DNA of 37,610 nt from Bacteroidales bacterium (GCA_023229525.1 JALNZC010000038.1:1-37610), one strand, 5' to 3'; counted from the stretch's first letter, positions 25,850 to 35,881 are shown. The notes: generated by a model not told the origin, from the sequence alone. Numbers and translations: made by a program.

Positions 25850-26941
25850 ATGAAAACAAAAACTTTTCTTGTATCATTTTTCATTTGTAGTCTTATTGGT
25901 ATTTCAGATGCTTTTTCATGCACCATTTTCCGCTTGACTGCCAAAGACGGCAATATTATGGTTACCCGGTCGATGGAATTCGCAGTGAATCTTCACTATG
26001 ATTTGATCGTAGTCCCCAGGAATAAAGCATTTATCAGCCCTTTCTCCCAGGACAAACACGGTATAACCTGGTCGACTCGCTTTGGTTATGTAGGCGTTGC
26101 TGCATTCGGTATGAATTACGGGGTAAGCGACGGAATGAATGAAAAAGGACTGTCCCTTAGCGCACTCTGGTTTGAGAACAACATGCAATGGCAGGAAGTC
26201 ACTCCGGCCGATAGCAACATAGCTCTTGCGTTTACCATGTTCTCCGATTGGGTATTGGGCAGTTTTTCAACAGTGGATGAAATAAAAGCAGCGCTGCCAA
26301 AGATAAAAGTGTTCAATTATGCGGATACCTCAAAGATAAAAATGCCGGTACTTTTACATTATATCGTGTATGATGCAGCAGGTGGCTGTATCGTGATCGA
26401 GTACGACAAAGGGCAATATAATATTTATGACAACCCGCTTGGCATCATGACCAATTCACCTTCCTTTCCATGGCAAATGAATAACCTGCGCCAGTATATC
26501 GGCTTGGAACCTTATAATTCCATGGCCGTGAAGGGGGATGGATTGACCATTAGTCCCACCGGCCATGGACAGGGGATGGTCGGACTTCCAGGCGATTACA
26601 CCCCTCCGAGCCGCTTCGTCCGCCTCGCCATGTTCAACCGTTTTGTCGACCGGCAACCCGATGCCATGTATAATTTAAATCTATCCCAGCATGTTATTAA
26701 TACCTTTACCATTCCTTTAGGGATCATCATCGATAAAGCCCCGGACGGAACCATTATCGACAAGGAGTCAACCCAGTGGGTTTCCTTTCGCGATATCTCC
26801 AACCGGGTGCTGTATTTCAAAACCTATGAAAACCCGACCCTGCGCAAGATCGATTTGAACCAGCTCGATTTTTCCGTTAAAGATATAAGACGGATATCCA
26901 TGTACGGAACGCAGGAGACCATTATCGATATAACAAAATAA
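25850..26941 (+). CDS. Choloylglycine-hydrolase-like Ntn amidase, secreted
   Basis: 363 residues. A signal peptide (MKTKTFLVSFFICSLIGISDAFS) is directly followed by Cys24, which matches the N-terminal catalytic Cys of linear amide C-N hydrolases. Family features include RSMEF after the first strands, NYGVSDGMNEKGLSLSAL, the Asn motif GIMTNSPSFPWQMNNLRQY and the Arg in PPSRFVRLA. Signal peptidase cleavage after FS would itself expose the Cys nucleophile. It likely hydrolyses an amide bond of a bile-salt, penicillin or N-acyl type substrate in the periplasm or outside; the substrate cannot be told from the sequence. Confidence 0.88.
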   Translation: MKTKTFLVSFFICSLIGISDAFSCTIFRLTAKDGNIMVTRSMEFAVNLHYDLIVVPRNKAFISPFSQDKHGITWSTRFGYVGVAAFGMNYGVSDGMNEKGLSLSALWFENNMQWQEVTPADSNIALAFTMFSDWVLGSFSTVDEIKAALPKIKVFNYADTSKIKMPVLLHYIVYDAAGGCIVIEYDKGQYNIYDNPLGIMTNSPSFPWQMNNLRQYIGLEPYNSMAVKGDGLTISPTGHGQGMVGLPGDYTPPSRFVRLAMFNRFVDRQPDAMYNLNLSQHVINTFTIPLGIIIDKAPDGTIIDKESTQWVSFRDISNRVLYFKTYENPTLRKIDLNQLDFSVKDIRRISMYGTQETIIDITK

Positions 26942-27221
26942 GATACAGGTAAAAGAATCAGAACGGGAGCTGGCCACCGTCAGAATTTTTCGATAACTTT
27001 CGAAGGAATCGAACTTGTGAAGGAGGTTTATCAACAGTAGCACGGTAAAATTCAATGACCAACAGGGATTGTCTGGCATAGGTGAATTCTATTTTCTCAA
27101 CCTGTTATGCCTTGATTATTATAAGACATTCTATCTCCAGAAAGAGCAGCGCTCCGGAAATCAGCAGGGTAATTGAATATCTGATTTTACGATTCATACG
27201 TTAATGTGGCAAAAATAATGC

Positions 27222-27299
27222 TTAAAATGCCCCCGTCGATGCATTAACGCATCATTAACACTCCATTAACAAAACCTCTGTCAGAGTAGTATAGCTTTG
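27222..27299 (+). promoter_or_regulatory. Operator with 11-bp-spaced TTAA half-sites and TAGCTTTG box
   Basis: CATTAAC is repeated three times at 27242, 27253 and 27264, exactly 11 bp apart, and another TTAA (27222) is on the same 11-bp grid two turns upstream. TAGCTTTG (27292-27299), a perfect -7 box, starts 21 bp after the last half-site. It sits 23 bp before the start of the secreted HExxH protein gene. The rest of 26942-27221 holds no recognisable gene. Confidence 0.55.
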
Positions 27300-27321
27300 C
27301 TTAAAATTAAAATGAATCCTT

Positions 27322-28617
27322 ATGAAAACGTTTTTTTGGGCAATTACCCTTCTGTTAACCGGCATTACTCCCCTGATGAGCCGCGCCGATGGCATCGATT
27401 CAGCTTTAATCCATCAATATTTTCATGAATTACAGCAGGCAATGATCCGCGATCATGGGCAGTTTTGGGGACTATCCATGGATGGCCCGATCTTTTGTAT
27501 CGATCCCGATACCCGGGAGATAGTTGCGAATTGTCAATCGGCTCATTCAAGTCTCAGAAAGGAAGGAGATCTTTACCGGGGAACCCTGCCGGTAGGAACA
27601 AACTCTGCGAATTCGATCATGAATTTCGAAGGAGAGAATTGGACTATGGTGATGTGGCCTTTACCGGCTGATGACCATATGCGTCTCGACCTGATGATCC
27701 ATGAATCTTTTCATCGCATTCAGAAGTATCTGGGTTTTAAGATGAATAACCCTATGGTTTCTTACCTGGATAAAAAAGATGCCAGGATATTGTTCAGGAT
27801 GGAGATCAACGCCCTTTACAAGGCCATTTCCTCCAGGGATGGTGAAATGTCCGGGGAGTTGCAACATGCACTCTATTTCAGGAACCGGCGCTTCACACAA
27901 TTTCCCGACCTCGAAAAGGCTGAAATATTACTTGAAACGAATGAAGGGTTGGCACAATATACAGGATACCATATGGTATATCATCTTGAAAATGAATTGA
28001 AACCGACTTATTTTGCAGATTTGTTGCAGTTACTTGGAAACACCCCTTCTCTTGTCCGTTCGTCGGCCTATTTTACGGGTCCGATGTACGGAGAACTTTT
28101 AGATCGTCTGAGCCCTGGATGGAATCGTACACTCCCTGATCAGGTCGATTTTCTATCCATAGGTATGAAGCTCCTGGGTATTACGCCGGATTCATTATCC
28201 CGGTTGGATGAAACGAAATTCCGGCAGGATTACGGATATGAAAAAATCGTAGCAGAAGAGACCCTGCGACAGGTGGCGGCGGAACATCAATTGGATGAAT
28301 TCCGGAATAAGTTTTTGGGGGACAACGCTTTTACTATTCATTTTAAAGAAATGAACATCGTTTTTAACCCTGGCAACCTGGTAGCCCTTGACGATACCGG
28401 GACCGTTTATCCGAACTGCAAGGTTTCCGACTACTTTGGAGCGCTTCAGGTAAAAAAGGGAGCCCTGATGTTCAATGACTGGAAATCCATGAATCTGACC
28501 CCACCTAATTCAGTTTCCGATACGCTCGTTACCGGTGATGGCTGGGAAATTCATCTTAACCCCGGATGGGCTGTACGCCGGAATATGGATGGAAAATATG
28601 AATTGAAGAGGAAATAG
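27322..28617 (+). CDS. Secreted putative metalloprotease (HESFH) of unrecognised family
   Basis: 431 residues with a signal peptide (MKTFFWAITLLLTGITPLMSRADG). The zinc-type motif HESFH is at 127-131, and NEGLAQYTGY at 207-216 has a Glu (208) about 77 residues downstream, which could serve as the third ligand of a gluzincin. The spacing is longer than in thermolysin-like enzymes, so it may be a distinct arrangement. There is no sorting domain. The promoter carries the 11-bp TTAA repeats seen upstream of the two-component operon, pointing to shared regulation. The C-terminal part appears to be beta-rich. I do not recognise the family beyond conserved Bacteroidota hypothetical proteins. Confidence 0.65.
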   Translation: MKTFFWAITLLLTGITPLMSRADGIDSALIHQYFHELQQAMIRDHGQFWGLSMDGPIFCIDPDTREIVANCQSAHSSLRKEGDLYRGTLPVGTNSANSIMNFEGENWTMVMWPLPADDHMRLDLMIHESFHRIQKYLGFKMNNPMVSYLDKKDARILFRMEINALYKAISSRDGEMSGELQHALYFRNRRFTQFPDLEKAEILLETNEGLAQYTGYHMVYHLENELKPTYFADLLQLLGNTPSLVRSSAYFTGPMYGELLDRLSPGWNRTLPDQVDFLSIGMKLLGITPDSLSRLDETKFRQDYGYEKIVAEETLRQVAAEHQLDEFRNKFLGDNAFTIHFKEMNIVFNPGNLVALDDTGTVYPNCKVSDYFGALQVKKGALMFNDWKSMNLTPPNSVSDTLVTGDGWEIHLNPGWAVRRNMDGKYELKRK

Positions 28618-28671
28618 GGGAACTGTTTTTTCAGCTCATGATCAATGGAATAAACCCAAAGGCAAGCTTTG

Positions 28672-28770
28672 GGTCCCAATTCCGATCTATGGGACGTGGA
28701 ATTTACCCTGAAGACCTCAACCCCTGCACCCTTTTTCCTCAAGAAGAAGTAGCCGGGGGGATGAGGTGAT
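28672..28770. repeat. Diverged copy of the GC-rich intergenic repeat
   Basis: GGAATTTACC, then GACCTCAACCCC and CTCAAGAAG..., follow in the order of the 77-bp units at 3225-3378, with several mismatches and small indels. It starts about 55 bp after the preceding gene's stop, so it is an interspersed, GC-rich intergenic repeat rather than a gene. Confidence 0.65.
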
Positions 28771-28776
28771 TAATAT

Positions 28777-28969
28777 CCTGATCATCAGATGTGAAGAAGG
28801 TGAAATTCCGAAAATCGGAAAAAATATTTGAGGAAAGTTGACCGGATGAAATAGGATTTATTATGTTATATCTGGCGTTTGAAAGTGGAAACATAATTTG
28901 ACTCTTCGCAAAGATACGTACTTGAAATTTCAGTTATCTGTAAAAGTGTTTGTTGAAAAACTTGAAAAA
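28777..28969. repeat. Direct repeat copy 1 (193 bp)
   Basis: This 193-bp stretch matches 31876-32068 without any indel, with 15 mismatches by eye (about 92% identical). Copy 2 forms the upstream region of the metzincin gene, so copy 1 looks like the leader of a lost paralogue. Both copies contain a perfect inverted repeat, TTCCGA-AAA-TCGGAA (28806-28820 here). Confidence 0.9.
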
Positions 28970-28973
28970 TCAT

Positions 28974-29003
28974 GGATGTACGTGATGTTTCTCCAGGAAT
29001 ATA
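28974..29003 (+). pseudogene. T9SS sorting-domain remnant identical to the metzincin gene's
   Basis: A 30-bp match to 35676-35705, the segment encoding DVRDVSPGI in the sorting domain of the metzincin gene. Here the frame then meets a TAA. The direct repeat (leader) ends five bp upstream, so the whole coding body between leader and sorting domain is missing: an internally deleted copy of the same gene family. Confidence 0.65.
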
Positions 29004-29054
29004 AGCAAAAACCAGCCAGAAAGCGAAAAAGTTCCGAATAAAAATTTCACACAA

Positions 29055-29114
29055 GATTGTTCACTGTTTTGGATTGTTCACGTGCACGTGAAACTTATAA
29101 ATGTATTACATTTG
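29055..29114 (+). promoter_or_regulatory. Palindromic operator and -7 box upstream of the AAA ATPase
   Basis: GATTGTTCAC occurs twice (29055-29064 and 29072-29081; 17 bp apart). The second copy leads into the perfect 16-bp palindrome TTCACGTGCACGTGAA (29077-29092). A perfect -7 box, TACATTTG, is at 29107-29114. The palindrome covers the expected -33 region, suggesting a binding site that controls this promoter. Confidence 0.55.
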
Positions 29115-29153
29115 CATTTTTAGGAACCAATTATGTAATTCAAAATACATTTT

Positions 29154-30452
29154 ATGGAACGTAAGATTGAAAAAAAGCTGGTCGACTGGAAAAATAGTTC
29201 ATCTCGTTTGCCATTGATTTTACAGGGTGCGCGGCAAGTTGGTAAAACATACAGTTTGCTTCAATTCGGGCGCAAGTACTATAAAAATACGGCCTATTTC
29301 AATTTTGAAAGCAGTAATGAATTACATGACATTTTTGACCGTGATCTCTCTCCCTCACGAATTCTGAGGGAACTTTCTGCCTTTACATCAAAACCAATGA
29401 TCCCCGGGGATTCCCTTATCATTTTTGACGAAATACAAGCGTGTGAAAGAGCTTTGACATCCTTGAAATATTTCACCGAAGAAGCTCCGGAATACCATCT
29501 TGCTGCAGCCGGTAGTCTTTTAGGAGTGTCGATTAACCGCAAGCGTCATTCATTTCCGGTAGGTAAAATCCAGTTTTTGACGATGCATCCGTTGGATTTT
29601 GAAGAATTCCTGCTTGCACGGGGAAAGAACCAGGCAGTGTCGGTCATTCGGGATTCATATGAAAGTAATGAAGCATGCAGCCTTCATGAAACCTTCCTGG
29701 ACGATTACCGGGTCTTTATCGGAGTCGGAGGGATGCCACAGGTGGTCAATGAATTCATCAGAACCAGGGATTATAATATGGTTATGGCACTTCAGAAGAA
29801 TATCAAAGATGCCTATATTGCCGATATAGCAAAATATGCCGGGCCGTCAGAAACCGTGAAGATAATCGCCGCTTTTAATAGTGTACCGGCCCAACTGGCA
29901 AAGGAAAACCGGAAGTTTCAGTATAAAATCATTAAAAGCGGTGCAAGGGCAGTTCATTATGAATCGGCCCTTGATTGGCTGTTTGCTTCCGCAATGGTAA
30001 ATAAATGCACAAAAGTATCCAAGGGACAAATGCCGCTTAATGCTTTTGCAGAAACTGCTTCTTTCAAATTATATATAGCAGATACAGGGCTTTTGTGCGC
30101 CGGATATGGAATTTCTCCGGAAGTATTTCAGAGTGAATCTCCGGCCTGGCACGCAATTAAGGGAGCACTCACAGAAAATTATGTTGCATCGGCTTTAGTT
30201 TCTAACGGATATACTCCGTATTACTGGGAGTCGGAAGGGAAAGCTGAAATTGATTTTTTAATTCAAACTCAAAATGGTGCGGTTATTCCGGTGGAAGTGA
30301 AATCAGCTGAAAATGTAAGATCGAAAAGTTTGCTACAGTTTATTTCCAGGCACACTCCTCAATTCTCAATACGAATCTCCGCAAAGAACTTTGGTTTTGA
30401 GAATAAAATCAAATCTACCCCACTTTATGCGGTTTTTTGCATTGATTATTAA
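29154..30452 (+). CDS. AAA_14 / DUF4143 ATP-binding protein
   Basis: 432 residues. Walker A GARQVGKT at 25-32, Walker B SLIIFDEIQ near 90-97, sensor-like AAGSLLGV, and a C-terminal DUF4143 region ending in a nuclease-like core, EIDFLIQTQNGAVIPVEVKSAENVRSKSL. This large family of stand-alone ATPases is common in anaerobes and patchily distributed; its function is unknown and possibly linked to mobile elements or defence. It lies in a decayed, repeat-flanked stretch (direct repeats at 28777 and 31876), consistent with horizontal acquisition. It appears intact and has its own promoter with a palindrome. Confidence 0.9.
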   Translation: MERKIEKKLVDWKNSSSRLPLILQGARQVGKTYSLLQFGRKYYKNTAYFNFESSNELHDIFDRDLSPSRILRELSAFTSKPMIPGDSLIIFDEIQACERALTSLKYFTEEAPEYHLAAAGSLLGVSINRKRHSFPVGKIQFLTMHPLDFEEFLLARGKNQAVSVIRDSYESNEACSLHETFLDDYRVFIGVGGMPQVVNEFIRTRDYNMVMALQKNIKDAYIADIAKYAGPSETVKIIAAFNSVPAQLAKENRKFQYKIIKSGARAVHYESALDWLFASAMVNKCTKVSKGQMPLNAFAETASFKLYIADTGLLCAGYGISPEVFQSESPAWHAIKGALTENYVASALVSNGYTPYYWESEGKAEIDFLIQTQNGAVIPVEVKSAENVRSKSLLQFISRHTPQFSIRISAKNFGFENKIKSTPLYAVFCIDY

Positions 30453-30494
30453 AGCTGTTTGCCAAATTAACTCAATGATAATGATCTGATAAGA

Positions 30495-30629
30495 ATGGAA
30501 GTTTTCAACCGGCTGAAAGAGCAGGTTGAAATCCATGGCGAAGTACTGCCCTGGACAATACTTTCCAATGGCTTTATATTCCGGGATCACAGGATACATC
30601 TTAACCCATTTGCAGCTAAATTCTTATAA
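30495..30629 (+). pseudogene. Possible N-terminal remnant of a restriction-endonuclease-like protein
   Basis: A 44-codon frame from ATG 30495 encodes MEVFNRLKEQVEIHGEVLPW...GFIFRDHRIHL and then stops. The pattern resembles the start of Bacteroidota restriction-endonuclease-like proteins (FNRL...HGE.LP...L..GF.F...RI.L). No further part of such a gene follows. Identification is from memory of the pattern and is weak. Confidence 0.3.
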
Positions 30630-31654
30630 CTATCTTATTTTGAGTTGAGAAAGAGGGGAAGAGTTCTGTTTTGAGCACTATAGATTTTTTTCGGACAAGG
30701 GGGGCATATCTGTAATTCAAGGCATCATAAACATGCTTCGCTTTGTATTCTGGTTCCGAACATTTCCTGATACTGATTATTTCATCAGTTTTGTTTTGAG
30801 CCAGGGTTGTAACACATTTCTGCGTGTTCATGATCCTGACAATTTCCCCCTAATCGCTTCTGATGCCCTTTTGCTTTAACTGGTAACGAATGGTATTGAC
30901 CAGCCAGTAAGCCATTAATCCCAAATGAAAATGGGCCATCGATGAATCATCTTTTTGATAAAAGACAGGGCGTAGATCAAGATCGGTTTTCAAAACCCAG
31001 AATGTATATTCGATCTCACGAATAGTATTATAGATCATCCATATACAATGCATGGCCGATGCCGTAAAGCCGATCCTTGGTGATTTTTTTGATATCGTCC
31101 CCGGTAATCTCACAAAACGCTGAATTTTCCCTAATCCAATAACTTGTCTTGTATCCCGATGCAGGATAAACCTCCCGGTTGATCAAATGGGTCATTGCCA
31201 AGGCTATCTTCTCCTTGTCCTATCCCTTACTTTCAAAAAACTTGTCGAGTTTTAATTGTCAGATGGCCTGATAATATAACCATTCTGCACCAACTTCACG
31301 AATGTCCTTGTTCCGCAAAGAGTTCATGTCAATGGTCTGCCAATCCTTATTATTAAGTAAAACATCGATGCGCTTTTCGTTGATCATTTGTTGGTAAAAC
31401 CGCTCGACATACGTGGTTACCACAGCATCACATTCCTCGCGAAACAGCTTATTATCCAACCCCTCAACCCGCAAATTCAGTCCTTTCTGAATTTTCTTTA
31501 ACTGTTCGCCACTCAGTTCGTCTAAAAACCCGGCTGCAAGCATCGTGCGATGACATATTCTGTTCTCAAAGTTCCGGTAACTCTCCACCAAACGGTAGTA
31601 ACCTGAAAGCTCTCCCGGTTTTGGATTATGTCGCATGCTCGATCTGAAATACAT
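30616..31654 (-). pseudogene. Degraded IS1634-like transposase
   Basis: Read on the minus strand from ATG 31654, the pieces resemble an IS4-superfamily (IS1634-type) transposase. The N-terminus (MYFRSSMRHNP..GELSGYYRLVESYRN...CHRTML, to about 31259) is interrupted by stops, a short middle piece (KIALAMTHLINREVYPASGYKT) follows, then the C-terminal piece (IREIEYTFWVLKTDLDLRPVFYQKDDSSMAHFHLGLMAYWLVNTIRYQLK and EIVRIMNTQK...) ends near 30660. The length (about 330 codons against 500-600 for the family) and the missing catalytic middle region show a large internal deletion. No terminal inverted repeats were identified. Confidence 0.8.
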
Positions 31655-31875
31655 GGCCGAAAAGTACTTACTTTAACCTTCCATGTCAATACCCCCCTGA
31701 GCGCTACAAACCAAGGTTTGAAAAATATCTGTATATATTATGATTGATTATGAATAAAATAGCGTTTCACAATTGTGTGAAAAATCTGGTTATATTAGAA
31801 AACACACCATTTTTAGCAGATTTTTTAAGAAATATTAACAGTTGACAGGGGTTAAGCTGCAAGATGGGTTAAAAC

Positions 31876-32068
31876 CCTGATCGTGGTATGTGAAAAAGGT
31901 GAAATTCCGAAAATCGGAAAAAATATTTGAGGAAAGTTGACCGAAGGAAATGGAATTCATTATATTATATTTGGCGTTTGAAAATGGAAACATAATTTGA
32001 CTCTTCGCAAGGATACGTACTTGAAATTTCAGTTATCTATAAAAGTGTTTGTTGAAAAACTTGAAAAA
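31876..32068. repeat. Direct repeat copy 2 (193 bp), upstream of the metzincin gene
   Basis: Partner of 28777-28969, offset by exactly 3099 bp with no indels. Ends about 90 bp before the ATG at 32159 and probably contains the promoter of that gene, though no perfect -7 box is seen. The rest of the spacer 31655-32158 is AT-rich and holds no gene I can support. Confidence 0.9.
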
Positions 32069-32158
32069 AAATATAAAAATCGCTATTGATTCATATTCAT
32101 ATCATAAAATCAAGTACACATTCATTCGAAAACCCTTAAAACATTAATCCCAAATATT

Positions 32159-35100
32159 ATGAAAAAGATATATTTACTATTTGCAATATTATCATTTCTT
32201 TATCTGGAAACAAGGTCTCAAATTTCAGCCTTTCAATGTGCAACTTTTTAACCGACTCAGACACAATACGATGGAGGACCGCACTGTACCATGAATTCAG
32301 ATGTATGGACTGCGTTTTTCAAGAAAAAAGAATCGTATATTCCTTACCAAAATGGGAATCCCTTTACAACAACTCCCAAAAAGATAATTGAAATTAATTT
32401 TAACATTTTTCAAAGATCTAATGGAACAGGGAATTTTCAGAATACTGTAGCAGATAAAGCAAGATTATTAGTTATTCTTGGATGGTTAAATGATAAATAT
32501 TCGGCTTTTCCCCCTTCCGATCCGGTTTACCCTCCAATACAAGAATTGCCTCAGTTTGATGATCAAATCGAATTTAGCCTTGGGCCTACAGGTCAAGAAC
32601 GAATATTTTTTTACCAGGGCGATAATCTGTTTAATTCATTAGATCCATATGGGTTATTACCATCTACAGTTGCGTCAGTTGATCCTAACAGAATGAATCA
32701 ACTTAATCTTTATTTTACCGGAGCCTATAATAATAATGCATTTTGGGCCAGCATGCCTACATTTAATATCAGTGAAGATATGTTTGTAATGGCGCCTGGT
32801 CAGAATAATCCTTTGCCCTCTGGTGATTTTGTTCTAAGTGGAGGAATAGCCCACGAATTAGGTCACACTTTGGGTCTTTATCACACTTACCTTGGTGGTG
32901 GTGCCAATGCACAATGCGATGTCCCTGATGAATATCTATCAGATATTTTTGGACTTCCTGAACCTGGAACATGTCCTAGTATTTACACATGGGAACCAAG
33001 CTCTTGGGTATCACCTAATGATAGAATAACAAATAATATTATGTCGGGAAATAAGGATACCGAGTATGAATCTCCGATGCAGGCTGGCCAGATGCACCGT
33101 TCCCTTGCATTAAAAGCTACACGAAAATACGTATCAGAAGAGGTTTTTAATCCGGATTATCCAGTTCTTTTAAATAATAATTTCCCCTTACCCTTTTTAT
33201 CAAATTGGGTGTTTGATTTTAATATTAAATTGTATACGGATCTTATTATTCCTGCCGGTGTTACACTTACTGTTAAATGTGAAATTGTAATGCCATATAA
33301 AGGAAAAAAATCGTCCGTCAAGGAGGAAAATTAGTAGTAGACGGCGGAAAAATAACTACAGATTCTAAAAACCATTTATGGCAGGGAATCGAAGTCTGGG
33401 GTAACCATAACCAACATCAATACACTATTAACGGACATTGTGCACAGGGAATTGTAGAACTTAAAAATGGAGCTGTAATCGAAAATGCTTATAATGCGAT
33501 CTCATTATGGCACCCAGGAGATTATTCTTCATCAGGAGGTATTGTAACCGCAACGAACACGACTTTTAGAAATAATTGGAGAGTTGCTGAATTCATCTCC
33601 TATCGAAATCATCATCCTGTTAACGGACAGCCTACAAATTATCTCAGTAGTTTTACTAATTGTCAATTTATTACGGACAATAGTTATAAATATTCGGACC
33701 CATTCAATGCATTTATTACAATGTGGGATGTTATCGGAATAAATATCTCTGGCTGCAGTTTCCTTAACTCAAAGACCATTAATTCAGACGGAAATCGTGG
33801 TTTTGGAATCTATACTGAAGATGCAAAATATTTTATCTCTCCTTTATGTACTAACCCAGCCATTCAACCTTGTCCGGAAAATAACCTAATAAAATGTTCG
33901 TTCCAGGGTTTATATGCTGGAGTGTGCGCTCAAAACTCTGGAGGATTAAATACTCCAATAATTAATAATGCAGTATTTGTTGATAATAGCTATGGAGTAA
34001 AATTGAAACAGACTAATAATTCAACAATTATTAAAAGTTCTTTTGACATTGGTTCAAATACTCTCTGTCCTGGTTTTACAGGAATTGGAATCGAGTTAAA
34101 AGATTGCAATGGTTATTGTGTCGAAGAGAATCAATTTTTCCACACACCGGGAAGCGATTCATCTGCAAATTATATTGGTATTCGGGTATTTGGAGATCTT
34201 GATAATCAAGCAGTTCAATATAATGAAATTTATAAGAATATTTTTAATGGGATTAATGTCGCTAATCAAGCAGAAGGAAAAAATTTAAATTCAACTGAAC
34301 AGTCAAAAGGGCTATGTTATTGGTGTAATTTGAATCAGAATAACATCTATGATATGTTTATCACTGGTATTGGAATTCGCATACATCAAGGGAACTATCC
34401 GGATGAACCAGCAGGGAACTGCTTCTCGAGAAATGGGAATAATCCATACAGCGATATAAATAATCAGGCTGTCTGGCCTATTTCTTATTTATATTCCGGT
34501 GAAGAACCCGGATGTCAATATCCTGTATATACATACAATGTATTTACGAATGAATCCCAATCTCAGAACCCTTGTTTTTCCCATTTTTCGGGTGGAGGGA
34601 CAACAATTGACAAATTGTCTGTCCAGCAAAGAAATGAACTGGAGGCAGAATTTGCAGAAAACAGTATAATATGCAATACGTTACAGTCATTAATTGATAA
34701 CTTGAAAGATGGTGGAAATACGGGAGCCTTGAGCTTTGATATTGCCTCAAGTATTCCTTCCAAGACAATGGAGTTAAGAAATAATTTATTAGGAAAATCT
34801 CCATATCTTTCTGAAAATATACTTAAGCTCGCTGCCGATCGGTATGATGTGCTTCCGGAAGCAATCCTTTTTGAAATTTTAGCGGCAAATCCGGATGAAT
34901 TGAAAAACGATAATTTAATACAGTATATGCAGGAAAAACCAAATCCATTATCTGAAGAATTGATAGAGATTCTGAAATCAATCGCTGGTGATTCAACGCA
35001 TAAAACCGCTCTGCTTGAACAGATTGCCACCCATGATTCAAAAAAAATGAGAGCTGCAAATTCCATTATCCAGGATATGGTACGGGATAGTACAACAGAT

Positions 35101-35766
35101 GCAAATGCCATCCGAAACTGGTTTGCCAATTTACAGAGCATGACATCTGATTACCAGATCATTGATTCATGGTTACAGGAAAAAAACACTATTTCCGCTT
35201 TATCATTGTTAAATTTGTTACCACAGACATATAATTTAACCGGTGATGAATTAATTGAATTTAACTACTACAAAGATTTGAAGAGTTTACAAGCAAATTT
35301 GATTACTCAAGGACGGAATATCTTTCAATTGAACCAGGATGAAAAGGATATTCTCAATGATATCGCTCAAAACAGTAACGGAACTGCTGGAACCCAGGCA
35401 CAGAATATACTTGAATTTGGATATGATTATAAGTTTTTGGACTGTGCCGTAATAGCTGAGGACCATACGAAAAGTTCGAAAGCAAAGCATACGAAGGCTG
35501 ATAACAATGTACTTGAGCCCAGTGTATCCGCATTTCCCAATCCCTCAAATGAATGGTGTGCTATACGATATGCTATTCCCCGAGCAGGAACCAAAGCTGT
35601 TATTCAAATTAATGACCTTAATGGGCAACTTGTGAAGATCTTTGAAATTAGTCATTCCCGGGGCCAGGTTGTTTGGGATGTACGTGATGTTTCTCCAGGA
35701 ATATATTTTTCTTCTTTAAAAACAGAAAAATTCATTAAAACCGGTAAACTCATTGTAATTCACTAA
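32159..35766 (+). pseudogene. T9SS-secreted metzincin with beta-helix region, broken by a nonsense codon and a frameshift
   Basis: Three pieces form one gene. ATG 32159 encodes a signal peptide (MKKIYLLFAILSFLYLETRSQ) and stops at an in-frame TAA (32249-32251), where a CAA-to-TAA change would explain it. The same frame continues with a zinc protease containing HELGHTLGLYH (32852-32884) and a Met-turn NIMSGN, typical of M43/pappalysin-type metzincins. It stops at 33332 because an A7 run (33304-33310) has one A fewer than needed; the next frame continues through a right-handed beta-helix-like region, a helical region and a full T9SS sorting domain (SAFPNPSNEWCAIRYAIP...KLIVIH). With one base added, the length is exactly 1203 codons. 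As written it is inactive, or depends on sequencing error or slippage. Confidence 0.75.
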
Positions 35767-35881
35767 TTTGTTAATGACTCCACGAACTTTTTCAATTTTT
35801 TTAATTGAGGATCGTAAGTCTTTTTTTTCCTATGCCAGGGTTAAAATATTTCGTATCTTCACACCGAGCATATCATGATTT

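Noticed and set aside
28777..32068. A composite transposon bounded by the 193-bp direct repeats
   Set aside because: The repeats carry no transposase or terminal inverted repeats; copy 2 is simply the leader of the next gene, and copy 1 is joined to a sorting-domain remnant.
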